44,441 nucleotides of DNA from positions 1-44,441 of the forward strand of contig PNKH01000065.1 of NCBI GenBank assembly GCA_013822345.1. The letters are read 5' to 3'. The position numbers and the translations under genes are program-made. This DNA comes from Isosphaera sp. Lineage in GTDB: Bacteria > Planctomycetota > Planctomycetia > Gemmatales > Gemmataceae. Below the pieces are notes generated by a model that was not told where the DNA came from, searched no databases, and saw only the letters and a list, made by a program, of their open reading frames with translations. Shown here one piece after another: positions 32,801-39,148 of this stretch. The first letter of the stretch is position 1, and the number at the start of each line of letters is the position of its first letter.

Positions 32801-33210
32801 GGCTCGTTCGGCTCCCCGACCCGGACCGCCCCCTCGACGTTCCACCTCCCGTCCGGCCCGCGGTCGAGCCGCACCTCCGGGTTCTCCAGCTCGACCTTCC
32901 GGATGACCAGCTTGCCGCGGGTGAGTTGCTGCTTGTCGTGGTGGAGGACGGCGGCCGGGACGACGAGGAACGGGTCGGCGTCCCCGGCCCGGGTGACCCG
33001 GATGTCGGACACCGCGATCCCGCCGAACAGCCGGACCCGGGCGTCCGCGACGGAGACCTCGGCCCCGGGGAACTGGGCGGCCAGGTGGGCGAGGACCTGG
33101 GCCTTGACCCGCTCGGGGCTGACCCACGAGTGGGCGACCCACCCGAGGCCGGCGACGCCCGCCACCCCGGTGAGGATCAGCCCCCGGATCGCCCAACTCC
33201 GCAGCGCCAT
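29824..33210 (-). CDS. AsmA-like / TAM-type giant envelope protein
   Basis: A protein of 1128 residues, starting at the ATG at 33210 because a membrane anchor follows at once (WAIRGLILTGVAGVAGLGWV). An in-frame ATG at 33264 is possible, but TATGGT at 33260-33265 fits a -10. The body has the repeating beta-strand character of AsmA/TamB/YhdP bridge proteins, which move lipids between membranes; the C-terminus is AsmA-like (PRFNLALAAADVQLDEVAKH; GSGKVDIPTGRMYNLPVLLD; LDTTGEYVKFDFYTLGSQVL). Residues about 771-790 (VVAQPSSVVPTSAQPRTVVL) are encoded by an in-frame GTAG-type paired hairpin. The stop lies in another palindrome. It neighbours LptF/G, fitting an outer-membrane lipid role. Confidence 0.82.
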   Translation of the reverse strand: MALRSWAIRGLILTGVAGVAGLGWVAHSWVSPERVKAQVLAHLAAQFPGAEVSVADARVRLFGGIAVSDIRVTRAGDADPFLVVPAAVLHHDKQQLTRGKLVIRKVELENPEVRLDRGPDGRWNVEGAVRVGEPNEPVPTFVVKGATVRVTDRGPDPLPPLTLTGAEATVLNDPSTVLTVRAKATAAGYGPVAAVGKLVRTTGKLDVVLQLPEFPLGGAAPAVAARVAPDLAPHLAGLSATASVTADLSYAADARRWGYTLTLDLKGARFTHPDLPWPVEAITASVGVKDGRATVKDATARVNGADVRVSLETRKDPAGGGPEDFLESAEVTVTGVALDDALFAHLPEKARALRQAFSPAGRVDAGYRFTRDAGGWRREFEVRPRQVAAVYEKFKYPLTDLEGWVRRTETPGDPPVTAVDLRGKAAGQSVTILGRVTGDGPDPGLNLRLTASNVPLDDALVSALTPRYADLVRRCRATGRGDLVAAITQPAGVNLTANEFRVTVRDGAMCHADFPVRLEKVRGELVVRTTSTDPARPVRPGDPTPPPDRDELVLDKFTAVHAGAAVTLDGKRLTVPGSKDRKLTLRATGVDCPLTADLRTALAGLGVGVAWDRINPRGRATFEADVELTDRAGRPADARPDPAADVRLALRFSGPTVTPTFFPYELTDAAGALVYQDRRLDVSRFAARHGATRVRVAAGEVRFYPDGAVWANLGGVEVTPLVTDAALLKALPPGLSAAVADLKLGGGADLLVKHLVVLDRPAPDPTPAGKVVAQPSSVVPTSAQPRTVVLREGTPVARGQAPASSAARPDPVVYWDAEVRLAGASFDTGVGWEAVTGAVACRGRYEGTHTGRVEGNVWFDRAVVAGLPVTQAGAHLSADPQRPDPARPGEYLPTEVAVTDLRGDLFHGAVGGQARVVLSDPPRFNLALAAADVQLDEVAKHYKLGSDADLKGIAQAELHLYNRPDPKTGRPVVEGSGKVDIPTGRMYNLPVLLDLVKVLKLQAPDKTAFEEAHATFRVRGDRVKVDQVDLIGKAVCLGGSGELDTTGEYVKFDFYTLGSQVLAKMVHTPVGDLTAFLSKNLFVIRLTREDGELRYKPEAVPLVTDPARAVADRLRARAARMFGGGGGR
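30839..30898. repeat. GTAG-foot paired hairpin (BIME-like) inserted in frame in the AsmA-like gene
   Basis: Arms 30839-30864 and 30873-30898 (26 bp) are perfect complements with an 8-nt spacer. Each arm is itself a hairpin: GTAG, CACAACCG, TCCT, CGGTTGTG. The whole is 60 bp, exactly 20 codons, so the frame is kept. Codon choice and composition differ from the host gene. Confidence 0.93.
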
Positions 33211-33308
33211 CCGCCACCCGGTACGTCCGCCCCCCGGCCCGCCCGGCGAGAGGCGGGGGACCATACGCGGGAGGGCGGGGCGGGTCAACCGGGAGTGGGC
33301 GGGGTCTC

Positions 33309-33376
33309 GGCGAGCCGGGAGCGTGAGCGACCGGAGGAAGGCGCAAACCTCCGGTCGCTCACGCTCCCGGCTCGCC
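33309..33376. repeat. GAGC-family inverted repeat, 29-bp perfect arms, 10-nt spacer
   Basis: Arms 33309-33337 and 33348-33376. Nearly the same arm as at 15082. This is the only long palindrome in the window lying between divergent genes (AsmA-like and DJ-1-like); it sits upstream of both proposed -10 boxes. Confidence 0.92.
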
Positions 33377-33409
33377 AGGCCCGGGGGTTCCGCCCACCCG
33401 GCCGTGGAC

Positions 33410-33415
33410 TACAAT
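33410..33415 (+). promoter_or_regulatory. Likely -10 box (TACAAT) for the DJ-1/PfpI gene
   Basis: TACAAT 47 nt before the GTG at 33463, the same hexamer as at 25034. Confidence 0.5.
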
Positions 33416-33462
33416 GACCGGACACCCCCAACCGCCCCCCTTCCCCGACACGGCAGGCCGTC

Positions 33463-33975
33463 GTGAAAGCCCTCATCCTCGTCGCCGACGGGTTCGAAGA
33501 CCTTTCCCTGTTCCTCCCCTGGTACCGGCTCCGGGAGGCCGGGGCGGAGGTCCGGCTGGCGTCCCCGCGGATGCACGTCCTGGCCGGGGAGCACGGGTAC
33601 CGGGTCGAGCCGGACGCGACCATCCACGAGGTGAACCCGGCCGAGTTCGACCTGCTGGTGATCCCGGACGGGTCGTGCGGGGAGCGGCTGCGGGTGCGGG
33701 AGGAGGCGGTGGACGTGGCCCGGACGTTCATGCAGGACGGCGGGCGGGTGGCGGCGGTCGGGCACGGCCCACAGCTGCTCATCAGCGCCGGGGCGCTGGA
33801 CGGGCGGCGGGTGACCTGCTCGCCGGGCATCCGGGACGACGTCCGGGCGGCCGGGGCGGTGTACCAGGACGAGGCGGTGGTGCGGGACGGGACCCTGCTG
33901 ACCGGCCGCGGCCCGGCCGACCTGCCGGCGTTCGCCGCCGCGATGATGCGGCTGCTGGCGGGGGTGACGGTGTGA
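33463..33975 (+). CDS. DJ-1/PfpI family protein lacking the nucleophile Cys
   Basis: A 170-residue single-domain DJ-1/PfpI protein starting at a GTG. Family blocks: KALILVADGFEDLSLFLPWY with Glu12 kept, VRLASPR, FDLLVIPDGSCGERLR, VAAVGHGPQLLISAGALDGR, and TGRGPADLPAFAAAMMRLL. The nucleophile-elbow position, normally Cys in the consensus A-x-CHGP, is Gly100 here (VGHGP), although His101 remains. Protease, deglycase or glyoxalase chemistry is therefore unlikely by the usual mechanism. It ends directly at an AT-rich palindrome. A sequencing error is unlikely, since GGG for TGC needs two changes. Confidence 0.87.
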   Translation: MKALILVADGFEDLSLFLPWYRLREAGAEVRLASPRMHVLAGEHGYRVEPDATIHEVNPAEFDLLVIPDGSCGERLRVREEAVDVARTFMQDGGRVAAVGHGPQLLISAGALDGRRVTCSPGIRDDVRAAGAVYQDEAVVRDGTLLTGRGPADLPAFAAAMMRLLAGVTV

Positions 33976-34072
33976 GATTTCAGATTGCAGATTTGTGATT
34001 TCAGATTTGAAGACCGGACCAGAGCCGGCCCCCATCTTCAAATCTGAAATCACAAATCTGCAATCACAAATC
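33976..34072. repeat. AT-rich palindrome of GATT heptamers, 38-bp arms, overlapping a stop codon
   Basis: Arms 33976-34013 and 34035-34072 match except for two bases. The left arm is made of 7-bp units: GATTTCA, GATTGCA, GATTTGT, GATTTCA, GATTTGA. It starts on the base after the DJ-1-like stop (33973-33975). Its right arm holds the last codons and TGA (34064-34066) of the ClpS-like gene. Confidence 0.93.
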
Positions 34073-34390
34073 CGCGACCGGCTCGATGGTCGTCGCCAGG
34101 CCGCGGGCGGCGAACTGCTCGACGAACAGCTCCGCCCGCTCCAGGTGGGTGACCAGCACCAGCGACCGCCCGCGGTGGTGCGCCTCCCACATCCGGAACT
34201 CGGCCTCCGCCGGGCCGAACCGGGTCACCTCCATCACCGCCCGCGCGACGAACATCAGCCCCTTGTCGGCGGCCCGGTGGAGGACCACCCGGAACCGGCC
34301 GGGCGGCCGCGTCAGGCGGGAATGGTGGGACGGGGACGCCCGGAAGTCCCACCGGCGGCCGGGCCGCCGGTGCGGGGGGCGGGTGGACAT
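34064..34390 (-). CDS. ClpS-like adaptor protein with altered N-degron pocket
   Basis: A 108-residue protein whose residues about 32-105 follow ClpS, the adaptor that hands N-degron substrates to ClpAP/ClpCP: FRVVLH...FVARAVMEVTRFGPAEAEF, then MWEAHHRGRSLVLVTHLERA and ELFVEQFAARGL. The Asn-Asp-Asp that binds the substrate alpha-amino group is replaced by Arg39-Ala40-Ala41; the pocket His (His71 in EAHHRG) is kept. The N-terminal 30 residues are basic and Pro-rich. GGAGGT precedes the ATG by 4 nt. Its C-terminal codons and stop come from the AT-rich palindrome. No clpA or clpC gene is adjacent. Confidence 0.78.
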   Translation of the reverse strand: MSTRPPHRRPGRRWDFRASPSHHSRLTRPPGRFRVVLHRAADKGLMFVARAVMEVTRFGPAEAEFRMWEAHHRGRSLVLVTHLERAELFVEQFAARGLATTIEPVADL

Positions 34391-34702
34391 GGCGACCTCC
34401 ATTCCCCCGGCGGCGCAGCGTCCGTGTGCCGCGACCGCGGGGGCGCCTCTCGGGAGAGGGCCGGCGGTGCGTGGGGAACCCCTACCAACGTCCACTATAC
34501 GTCGGCCGGCGGCCGGGCGCAAGTCGGGACCGACCCGGGTTGTGAAGGCCCCGGGAAGACCGGTTCCGGGCGTGCCGGGGTTGCCGGTCGGCCGCGCCGC
34601 CGCGAACAATGGGGGGCCGCGAACCCGCACCCGGGTGGGGGCGTCATTCTCCCGGACCGATGAGTTTGGGGGGTCCGTCCGCCCCCGCCGAGACCACACC
34701 TC
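34391..34702. promoter_or_regulatory. Divergent ClpS-like / rnr intergenic region
   Basis: 312 nt with no gene. A TATAGT box on the minus strand at 34494-34499 may serve the ClpS-like gene with a leader of about 100 nt. A short 6-bp hairpin (CCTCTC-GG-GAGAGG) lies at 34446-34459. For rnr, GAACAAT near 34603-34609 is the only -10-like string. No long palindrome is present. Confidence 0.4.
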
Positions 34703-36937
34703 ATGCCCGACCTGCTCGCCAAGATCCTCCACGCCGTCACCGCCCACAGCTACACCCCGATCAAGGCCAAGCCGCTGTTCAGGCGGCTCAACCTCGGCGA
34801 GGACGCCTACCCCGAGTTCCGCCGCACCGTCCGCGAACTCGTCCGCACCGGCCGGCTGGCCGTCGGCCGGAACAACACCATCCGCCCGGCCGACCCGCAC
34901 GGCACCGTCACCGGCACCTTCCGCCGCACCTCCGCCGGCCACGGCGTCGTCCGCCCGCACCCCGTCGACGGCACCTTCAAGCCGGACGTGTTCGTCCGCG
35001 AGGACAAGACCCAGGACGCCTCGACCGGCGACGATGTGCTGGTCCGGATCACCCGCGAGGCGACGACCATCAAGGACGCCGCCGGGGAGGTGGTGCGCGT
35101 CCTGGGGCGGGCCACCCGGACGTTCGTCGGCACCTACTTCGAGCGCGACGGCGAGGGCCTGGTGCGGGTCGACGGGACCGTCTTCTCGCACAGCGTGTCG
35201 GTCGGCGACCCCGGGGCGAAGGGGGCGAAACCGCACGACAAGGTCGTGATCGAGATGCTCCGGTTCCCGTCGCCGGACGGCCGCGGCGAGGGGGTCATCT
35301 CGGAGGTGCTCGGGCCGCACGGCCAGCCCGGCGTCGACACCCTGTCGGTGATCCGGGCGTTCGGGCTGCCGGAGGCGTTCTCGGAGGCGGCGCTCGCCGA
35401 GGCCCGGCAGGTCGCCGACCAGTTCTCCGAGGACGACCTCGCCGGCCGGACCGACTTCACGCACGACCTGGTCGTCACCATCGACCCGCCGGACGCCAAG
35501 GATTTCGACGACGCCGTGAGCGTCACCATCGACCCGAAGACGCGGCACTGGGTGCTGACGGTCCACATCGCGGACGTCGGGGCGTTCGTGAGGCCCGGCG
35601 GGGCGCTGGACGCCGAGGCCCGGAAGCGGGCGACGAGCGTGTACCTGCCGGGGAAGGTCATCCCGATGTTCCCGGAGGTGATCTCGAACGGGCTGGCGTC
35701 GCTGCAGGAGGGGAAGCTGCGGTACGTCAAGACGGTGCGGATGGAGTTCACCCCGAACCTGCAGAAGGGGCACGTCCAGTTCTTCAGCGGGGCGATCCGG
35801 AACCGGAAGCGGTTCACCTACGACGAGGTGCAGCAGCTCCTCGACGGCCTGGCGGGCGGCTCTTCGCCATCTCCCCCGGCAGGGGGCGTAGGGGAAGACC
35901 GAACCCCCCCGGCGGACCCCGACGTCCGCGCCATGCTCCGCCGGATGCGCGACCTGGCCCTGCTCCTGCGGAAAAAGCGGTTCCGCCGCGGGGCGCTCGA
36001 GCTCACCATGCCCGAGGCGGTACTCGAGTACGACGCCGACGGCCGGGTCAGCGGGGCCCACTTCGCCGAGCACACCCTCAGCCACCAGATCGTCGAAGAG
36101 TTCATGCTGGCGGCGAACGAGGCGGTCGCCGAGCACTTCACCCGCCACGAGGTGCCGTTCCTCCGCCGCGTCCACCCGGCCCCGAACGAGGACAAGCTGG
36201 AGGCGTTCGCCCGGTTCGCCGACCTCCTCGGCCATCGCATCAAGCGCCCCCAGGACCGGTTCGAGCTGCAGGCCGTCCTCGGCAAGACGGCCGACCAGCC
36301 GGAGAGGGCGGCGGTCCACTTCGCCCTGCTGCGGAGCCTGAAGCAGGCGGCGTACTCGCCGGTCCAGGACGAGCACTACGCCCTGGCGATCCAGAACTAC
36401 TGCCACTTCACCTCGCCGATCCGCCGCTACCCGGACCTCCAGGTCCACCGCCTCCTGGACCGGTGGCTGAAGCACGGGACGGCGTCGGCGGACGTGGAGG
36501 AGCTGACCGCCCTGGGCGACCACTGCTCGAAGATGGAGCGGCGGGCCGAGACGGCGGAGCGGGAGTTGGTGAAGCTGAAGATCCTGACGTACCTGGCGGG
36601 CCGGCTCGGGGAGCGGCTGGACGCGGTCATCACCGGGGTCGCGGACTACGGGTTCTTCGCCCAGGCGGAGCGGTTCCCGGCCGAGGGCCTGGTCCACATC
36701 TCGTCGCTGGTGGACGACTACTACGGGTTCGACGAGGACGCGCACACGCTGGAGGGGAAGCGGACGGGGCGGCGGTTCCGGCTCGGGGACCGGGTGCGGG
36801 TGGAGGTGGCCCGGGTGGACGTGGCGCGGCGGATGCTCGACTTACGGCTCGCCGACCTGCCGCCCCGCCGCGCCGCGGACGACGAGGTGCCGAGCTACGG
36901 CCGGTCGCCGAAGCGGCGGGGCGGGCGGCGCAGCTGA
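34703..36937 (+). CDS. rnr: Ribonuclease R
   Basis: A 744-residue 3'-to-5' exoribonuclease that degrades structured RNA. An N-terminal winged-helix-like domain (about 1-65) precedes two cold-shock domains (about 70-230). The RNB domain (about 245-575) has the catalytic DPPDAKDFDDA with Asp261, Asp267, Asp269 and Asp270, plus YCHFTSPIRRYPDLQVHRLL. An S1 domain (about 635-715, LDAVITGVADYGFFAQ, GLVHISSLVDDYYGF) and a basic tail (GRSPKRRGGRRS) follow. Residues about 386-405 (GGSSPSPPAGGVGEDRTPP) are an in-frame insert encoded by a degenerate palindrome. In a genome with so many hairpin-ended transcripts, RNase R would be a natural enzyme for their turnover (inference). Confidence 0.95.
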   Translation: MPDLLAKILHAVTAHSYTPIKAKPLFRRLNLGEDAYPEFRRTVRELVRTGRLAVGRNNTIRPADPHGTVTGTFRRTSAGHGVVRPHPVDGTFKPDVFVREDKTQDASTGDDVLVRITREATTIKDAAGEVVRVLGRATRTFVGTYFERDGEGLVRVDGTVFSHSVSVGDPGAKGAKPHDKVVIEMLRFPSPDGRGEGVISEVLGPHGQPGVDTLSVIRAFGLPEAFSEAALAEARQVADQFSEDDLAGRTDFTHDLVVTIDPPDAKDFDDAVSVTIDPKTRHWVLTVHIADVGAFVRPGGALDAEARKRATSVYLPGKVIPMFPEVISNGLASLQEGKLRYVKTVRMEFTPNLQKGHVQFFSGAIRNRKRFTYDEVQQLLDGLAGGSSPSPPAGGVGEDRTPPADPDVRAMLRRMRDLALLLRKKRFRRGALELTMPEAVLEYDADGRVSGAHFAEHTLSHQIVEEFMLAANEAVAEHFTRHEVPFLRRVHPAPNEDKLEAFARFADLLGHRIKRPQDRFELQAVLGKTADQPERAAVHFALLRSLKQAAYSPVQDEHYALAIQNYCHFTSPIRRYPDLQVHRLLDRWLKHGTASADVEELTALGDHCSKMERRAETAERELVKLKILTYLAGRLGERLDAVITGVADYGFFAQAERFPAEGLVHISSLVDDYYGFDEDAHTLEGKRTGRRFRLGDRVRVEVARVDVARRMLDLRLADLPPRRAADDEVPSYGRSPKRRGGRRS
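35861..35898. repeat. Decayed palindrome inserted in frame in rnr
   Basis: TCTTCGCCATCTCCCCC (35861-35877) and GGGGGCGTAGGGGAAGA (35882-35898) pair at 13 of 17 positions around GGCA. It lies in an RNB-domain loop that RNase R homologues do not usually have, and reads as a Ser/Pro/Gly-rich segment. Confidence 0.6.
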
Positions 36938-36943
36938 GAGACC

Positions 36944-37041
36944 GTTCCGGAAGGGGTGGCGTGGGAGGGCGAGGCTCCCGCCGAGCCGCCTACCTCCGGC
37001 TCGGCGGGAGCCTCGCCCTCCCACACCACCCCTTCCGGAAC
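36944..37041. repeat. Inverted repeat, 44-bp arms with one mismatch, 10-nt spacer
   Basis: Arms 36944-36987 and 36998-37041, mismatch at 36960, 10-nt spacer. It begins 7 nt after the rnr stop. The inner part (GCTCCCGCCGAGCC) resembles the GAGC family. Confidence 0.93.
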
Positions 37042-37067
37042 AGAGCTGCGCATCGGTCTAAACTGTG

Positions 37068-37294
37068 TCCGGGGCGGCAGTTTATCGCCGGCAGAGAATC
37101 CCCGGGTCATCACTTATCGCCTCGCGGTCTGCGGCAGAATCGTTACAGTCATCTCCACGCCGCCACCGTCTCGCGCAATCCCTCTCTCCCGCTCGGTGGC
37201 GGCCCACGCCCGGCAGTCCCGGAGTGGATGGCGCCCTTCGCCCGTGGGGAGGTCGGGGCGCCGCCGGGGGATCTCCCCACGGGAGCATACCGAG
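37068..37294 (+). promoter_or_regulatory. Structured leader of the PEP-CTERM pseudogene (copy 1)
   Basis: Shares order and spacing with 37967-38193: CCGGGGCGG near 37068 followed by TTTAT at 37081, a TACAGT -10-like box near 37144, the stem GCCGCCACCG (37159-37168) / CGGTGGCGGC (37194-37203) with a 25-nt loop, and a second stem CCCGTGGGGAGGT (37241-37253) / ATCTCCCCACGGG (37271-37283) ending 11 nt before the former start codon. Confidence 0.6.
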
Positions 37295-37841
37295 ACGCGC
37301 AACACGTTCTGGGCCGGGTGCGCCGCCGCGGTGGCGGTGCCCGCCGGGGCCGGCGGCACGGCGAGGGCGGAGTTCATCGTCGCGGAGGTCGAGCCGAGCA
37401 ACGCGTTCGCCGCGCAGCAGGTGCTGCCGGCCGGCCCCGGCCAAGTGACCGGGTCGGTCGCCCCCGGGACGTGGACAACTTCCGGTTCACCCTGACCCCG
37501 GGGCGCGGTTTGTCGCCGAGATCATCGCCGGGACGTTCGACACCGTCCTCGGGCAGCGGAACGACGCCGGGGCGATCGTCGCCACCGACGACGGCGGCGG
37601 GGTCGGCCTGCTGTCCCTCTTGGCCGGCCAGCTCGTGTCGGCGGACGGGGCGGTGAGGCTGGCCGTGTCGGGCTTCCCGGACTTCGGGTTCGCCGGGGCG
37701 CCCGCCGGGCAGACCGGCAGCTTCACCCTGGTGCTGACCGCGGAGGTGCTCCCCGTGCCGGAGCCGGCGGGCATGGCCCTGCTGGCGGCCGGCGGGCTCG
37801 GCCTGGCCGGGTACCGCCGGCTCCGCCGGGTCAAGGCCTGA
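37295..37841 (+). pseudogene. PEP-CTERM protein pseudogene (start lost, two frameshifts)
   Basis: A broken paralogue of the gene at 38194. The start codon position reads ACG (37295-37297, in GACGCGCAAC) where the intact copy has ATG. The frame then gives RNTFWAGCAAAVAVPAGAGG, RAEFIVAEVEPSNAFAAQQV and LPAGPGQVTGSVAPG. A one-base deletion near 37470 shifts to DVDNFRFTLTPG, and another near 37505 shifts to RFVAEIIAGTFDTVLGQRND, ending with the PEP-CTERM tail VPEPAGMALLAAGG, GLAGYRRLRRVKA. Both deletions fall in G/C runs. With three independent lesions, a functional product is unlikely. It would have carried a single PPC-like domain. Confidence 0.85.
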
Positions 37842-37966
37842 CCGACGTGGGGTGACTTCCGATTCGGGGCGGTCGGGTGTCGGCGTCGGCCGTCGCCCGA
37901 CCGCCCCGACAGTTTCAGAACGTTATGTGAAGAACTCGCGTAGCCGATAATCGATATGATGTGCGG

Positions 37967-38193
37967 CCCGGGGTGGAAATTTATGCCGCCGGGGAATCAG
38001 TGTTTGCTTACTTTTCTTTCCGTGCCGGGTGTCGGACTCTGTAGACTGTCCTCCACGCCGCCACCGACTTGTTGACCTCCTTCCCTGCCACCCGGTGGCG
38101 GCCCGCGGCCGGTGGACCCGCCGCGCAAGCCCCCTTCCCCGGTGGGGGGGATCGGGGCCGTCGCCTTCCCCCTCCCCACGCACGAGGTTCGCG
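37967..38193 (+). promoter_or_regulatory. Structured leader of the intact PEP-CTERM gene (copy 2)
   Basis: CCCGGGGTGG near 37967 followed by TTTAT at 37980, an AT-rich stretch (37984-38022), a TAGACT -10-like box at 38042-38047, the stem GCCGCCACCG (38057-38066) / CGGTGGCGGC (38093-38102) with a 26-nt loop that contains CCTCC, and a second stem (GTGGGG near 38141 with CCCCAC near 38178) just before the ATG at 38194. The rest of 37842-37966 shows nothing recognisable. Confidence 0.6.
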
Positions 38194-39141
38194 ATGCGCA
38201 GGTTTCTCTGGGCGGGGTGCCTGACCGGCCTGGGGTTGCTCGGCGGCGGGGCGGCGCGGGCGGACTTCATCGCCTCGGACACCGAGCCGAACCAGACGTT
38301 CGCGACCATCCAGCCGCTCCCGGCCGGGCCCGGCCGGGTGGTCGGGTCGACCGTCGCCGGGGACGTGGACAACTTCCGGTACACCCTGACCCCCGGGCAG
38401 CAGTACGCCGCCGCGATCGTCGCGGGGACCCTGAACACCGTCCTCGGGGCGCGGGACGACGCCGGGGTGATCATCCCGACCCCGGACGACGACAGCGGGG
38501 CCGGCCTGTACTCGCTGCTCACCCCGATCCTGGTGCCAGCGAGCGGCCAGGTGAACATCGCGGTGACCGGGTCCGCCGACCTCGGGCTGGTCGGGGCCCA
38601 CGCCAACGCCGGGACCTACACCCTGGAGGTGGAGCAGCTGGTGATCGCCGCCGACGCCGAGCCGAACGACACGTTCGCCACCTCGCAAACCCTGGGGGCC
38701 GGGGTGAACACGGCGACCGGGACGATCGTCGGGGGCGACGTCGACTTCTACACCTTCACCGGGCTGGTCCCCGGGTCGGTGTTCGGGGCCAGCGTGGTGG
38801 CCGCGGACTTCGACACCGTCCTCACCCTGTTCGACAACACCGGGGCGTTGGTCGCGTCCGACGACAACGACGGGTTCGGGCTGCTGTCGGCCCTGGCGAA
38901 CCAGATCGTGGCGATCGACGGGACGGTCACCCTGGCCATCTCGGGCATCTTCGCCGCGCCCGCGTTCCCGGGCCCTGGCGGGGGCGGGTTCGCCCCCCAG
39001 CCGCTCGGCCAGGTCGGCAACTACATGCTGGTGGTGTTCGCCCAGGACGCGGTCATCCCGGAGCCGGCCAGCGTGGCCCTGCTGGCGGCCGGCGCCGTCG
39101 GGCTGGCCGGGTACCGCCGGCTCCGCCGGGCCAAGGCGTGA
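38194..39141 (+). CDS. PEP-CTERM sorting-domain protein with two PPC-like domains
   Basis: A 315-residue exported protein starting at the ATG at 38194 with a signal peptide (MRRFLWAGCLTGLGLLGGGA). Two bacterial pre-peptidase C-terminal (PPC)-like units follow: DTEPNQTFATIQPLPAGPGR then GDVDNFRYTLTPGQQYAA (about 28-145), and DAEPNDTFATSQTLGAGVNT then GDVDFYTFTGLVPGSVFGAS (about 150-260). The C-terminus VIPEPASVALLAAGAVGLAG then YRRLRRAKA is the PEP-CTERM signal that exosortase recognises for surface anchoring. Exosortase is not in the window. A truncated paralogue lies 0.35 kb upstream. It ends in a convergent palindrome. Confidence 0.88.
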   Translation: MRRFLWAGCLTGLGLLGGGAARADFIASDTEPNQTFATIQPLPAGPGRVVGSTVAGDVDNFRYTLTPGQQYAAAIVAGTLNTVLGARDDAGVIIPTPDDDSGAGLYSLLTPILVPASGQVNIAVTGSADLGLVGAHANAGTYTLEVEQLVIAADAEPNDTFATSQTLGAGVNTATGTIVGGDVDFYTFTGLVPGSVFGASVVAADFDTVLTLFDNTGALVASDDNDGFGLLSALANQIVAIDGTVTLAISGIFAAPAFPGPGGGGFAPQPLGQVGNYMLVVFAQDAVIPEPASVALLAAGAVGLAGYRRLRRAKA

Positions 39142-39148
39142 CGTGAAC

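Noticed and set aside
29816-33346. Long alternative frames over the AsmA-like gene
   Set aside because: They are Arg/Pro/Gly-rich with no family signature. The 29824-33210 frame has a membrane anchor and AsmA-like blocks.
34064-36745. A very long open frame antisense to rnr and continuous with the ClpS-like gene
   Set aside because: It is a GC-rich shadow frame. The plus strand encodes an intact RNase R with all catalytic Asp residues, and only the last 108 codons of the antisense frame look like a protein family.
37993-38010. Sigma-54 promoter before the PEP-CTERM gene (GG ... TTTGCT)
   Set aside because: The GG-to-GC spacing is 11 rather than 10 and the TGGCAC half is poor; the sister leader has no such match.
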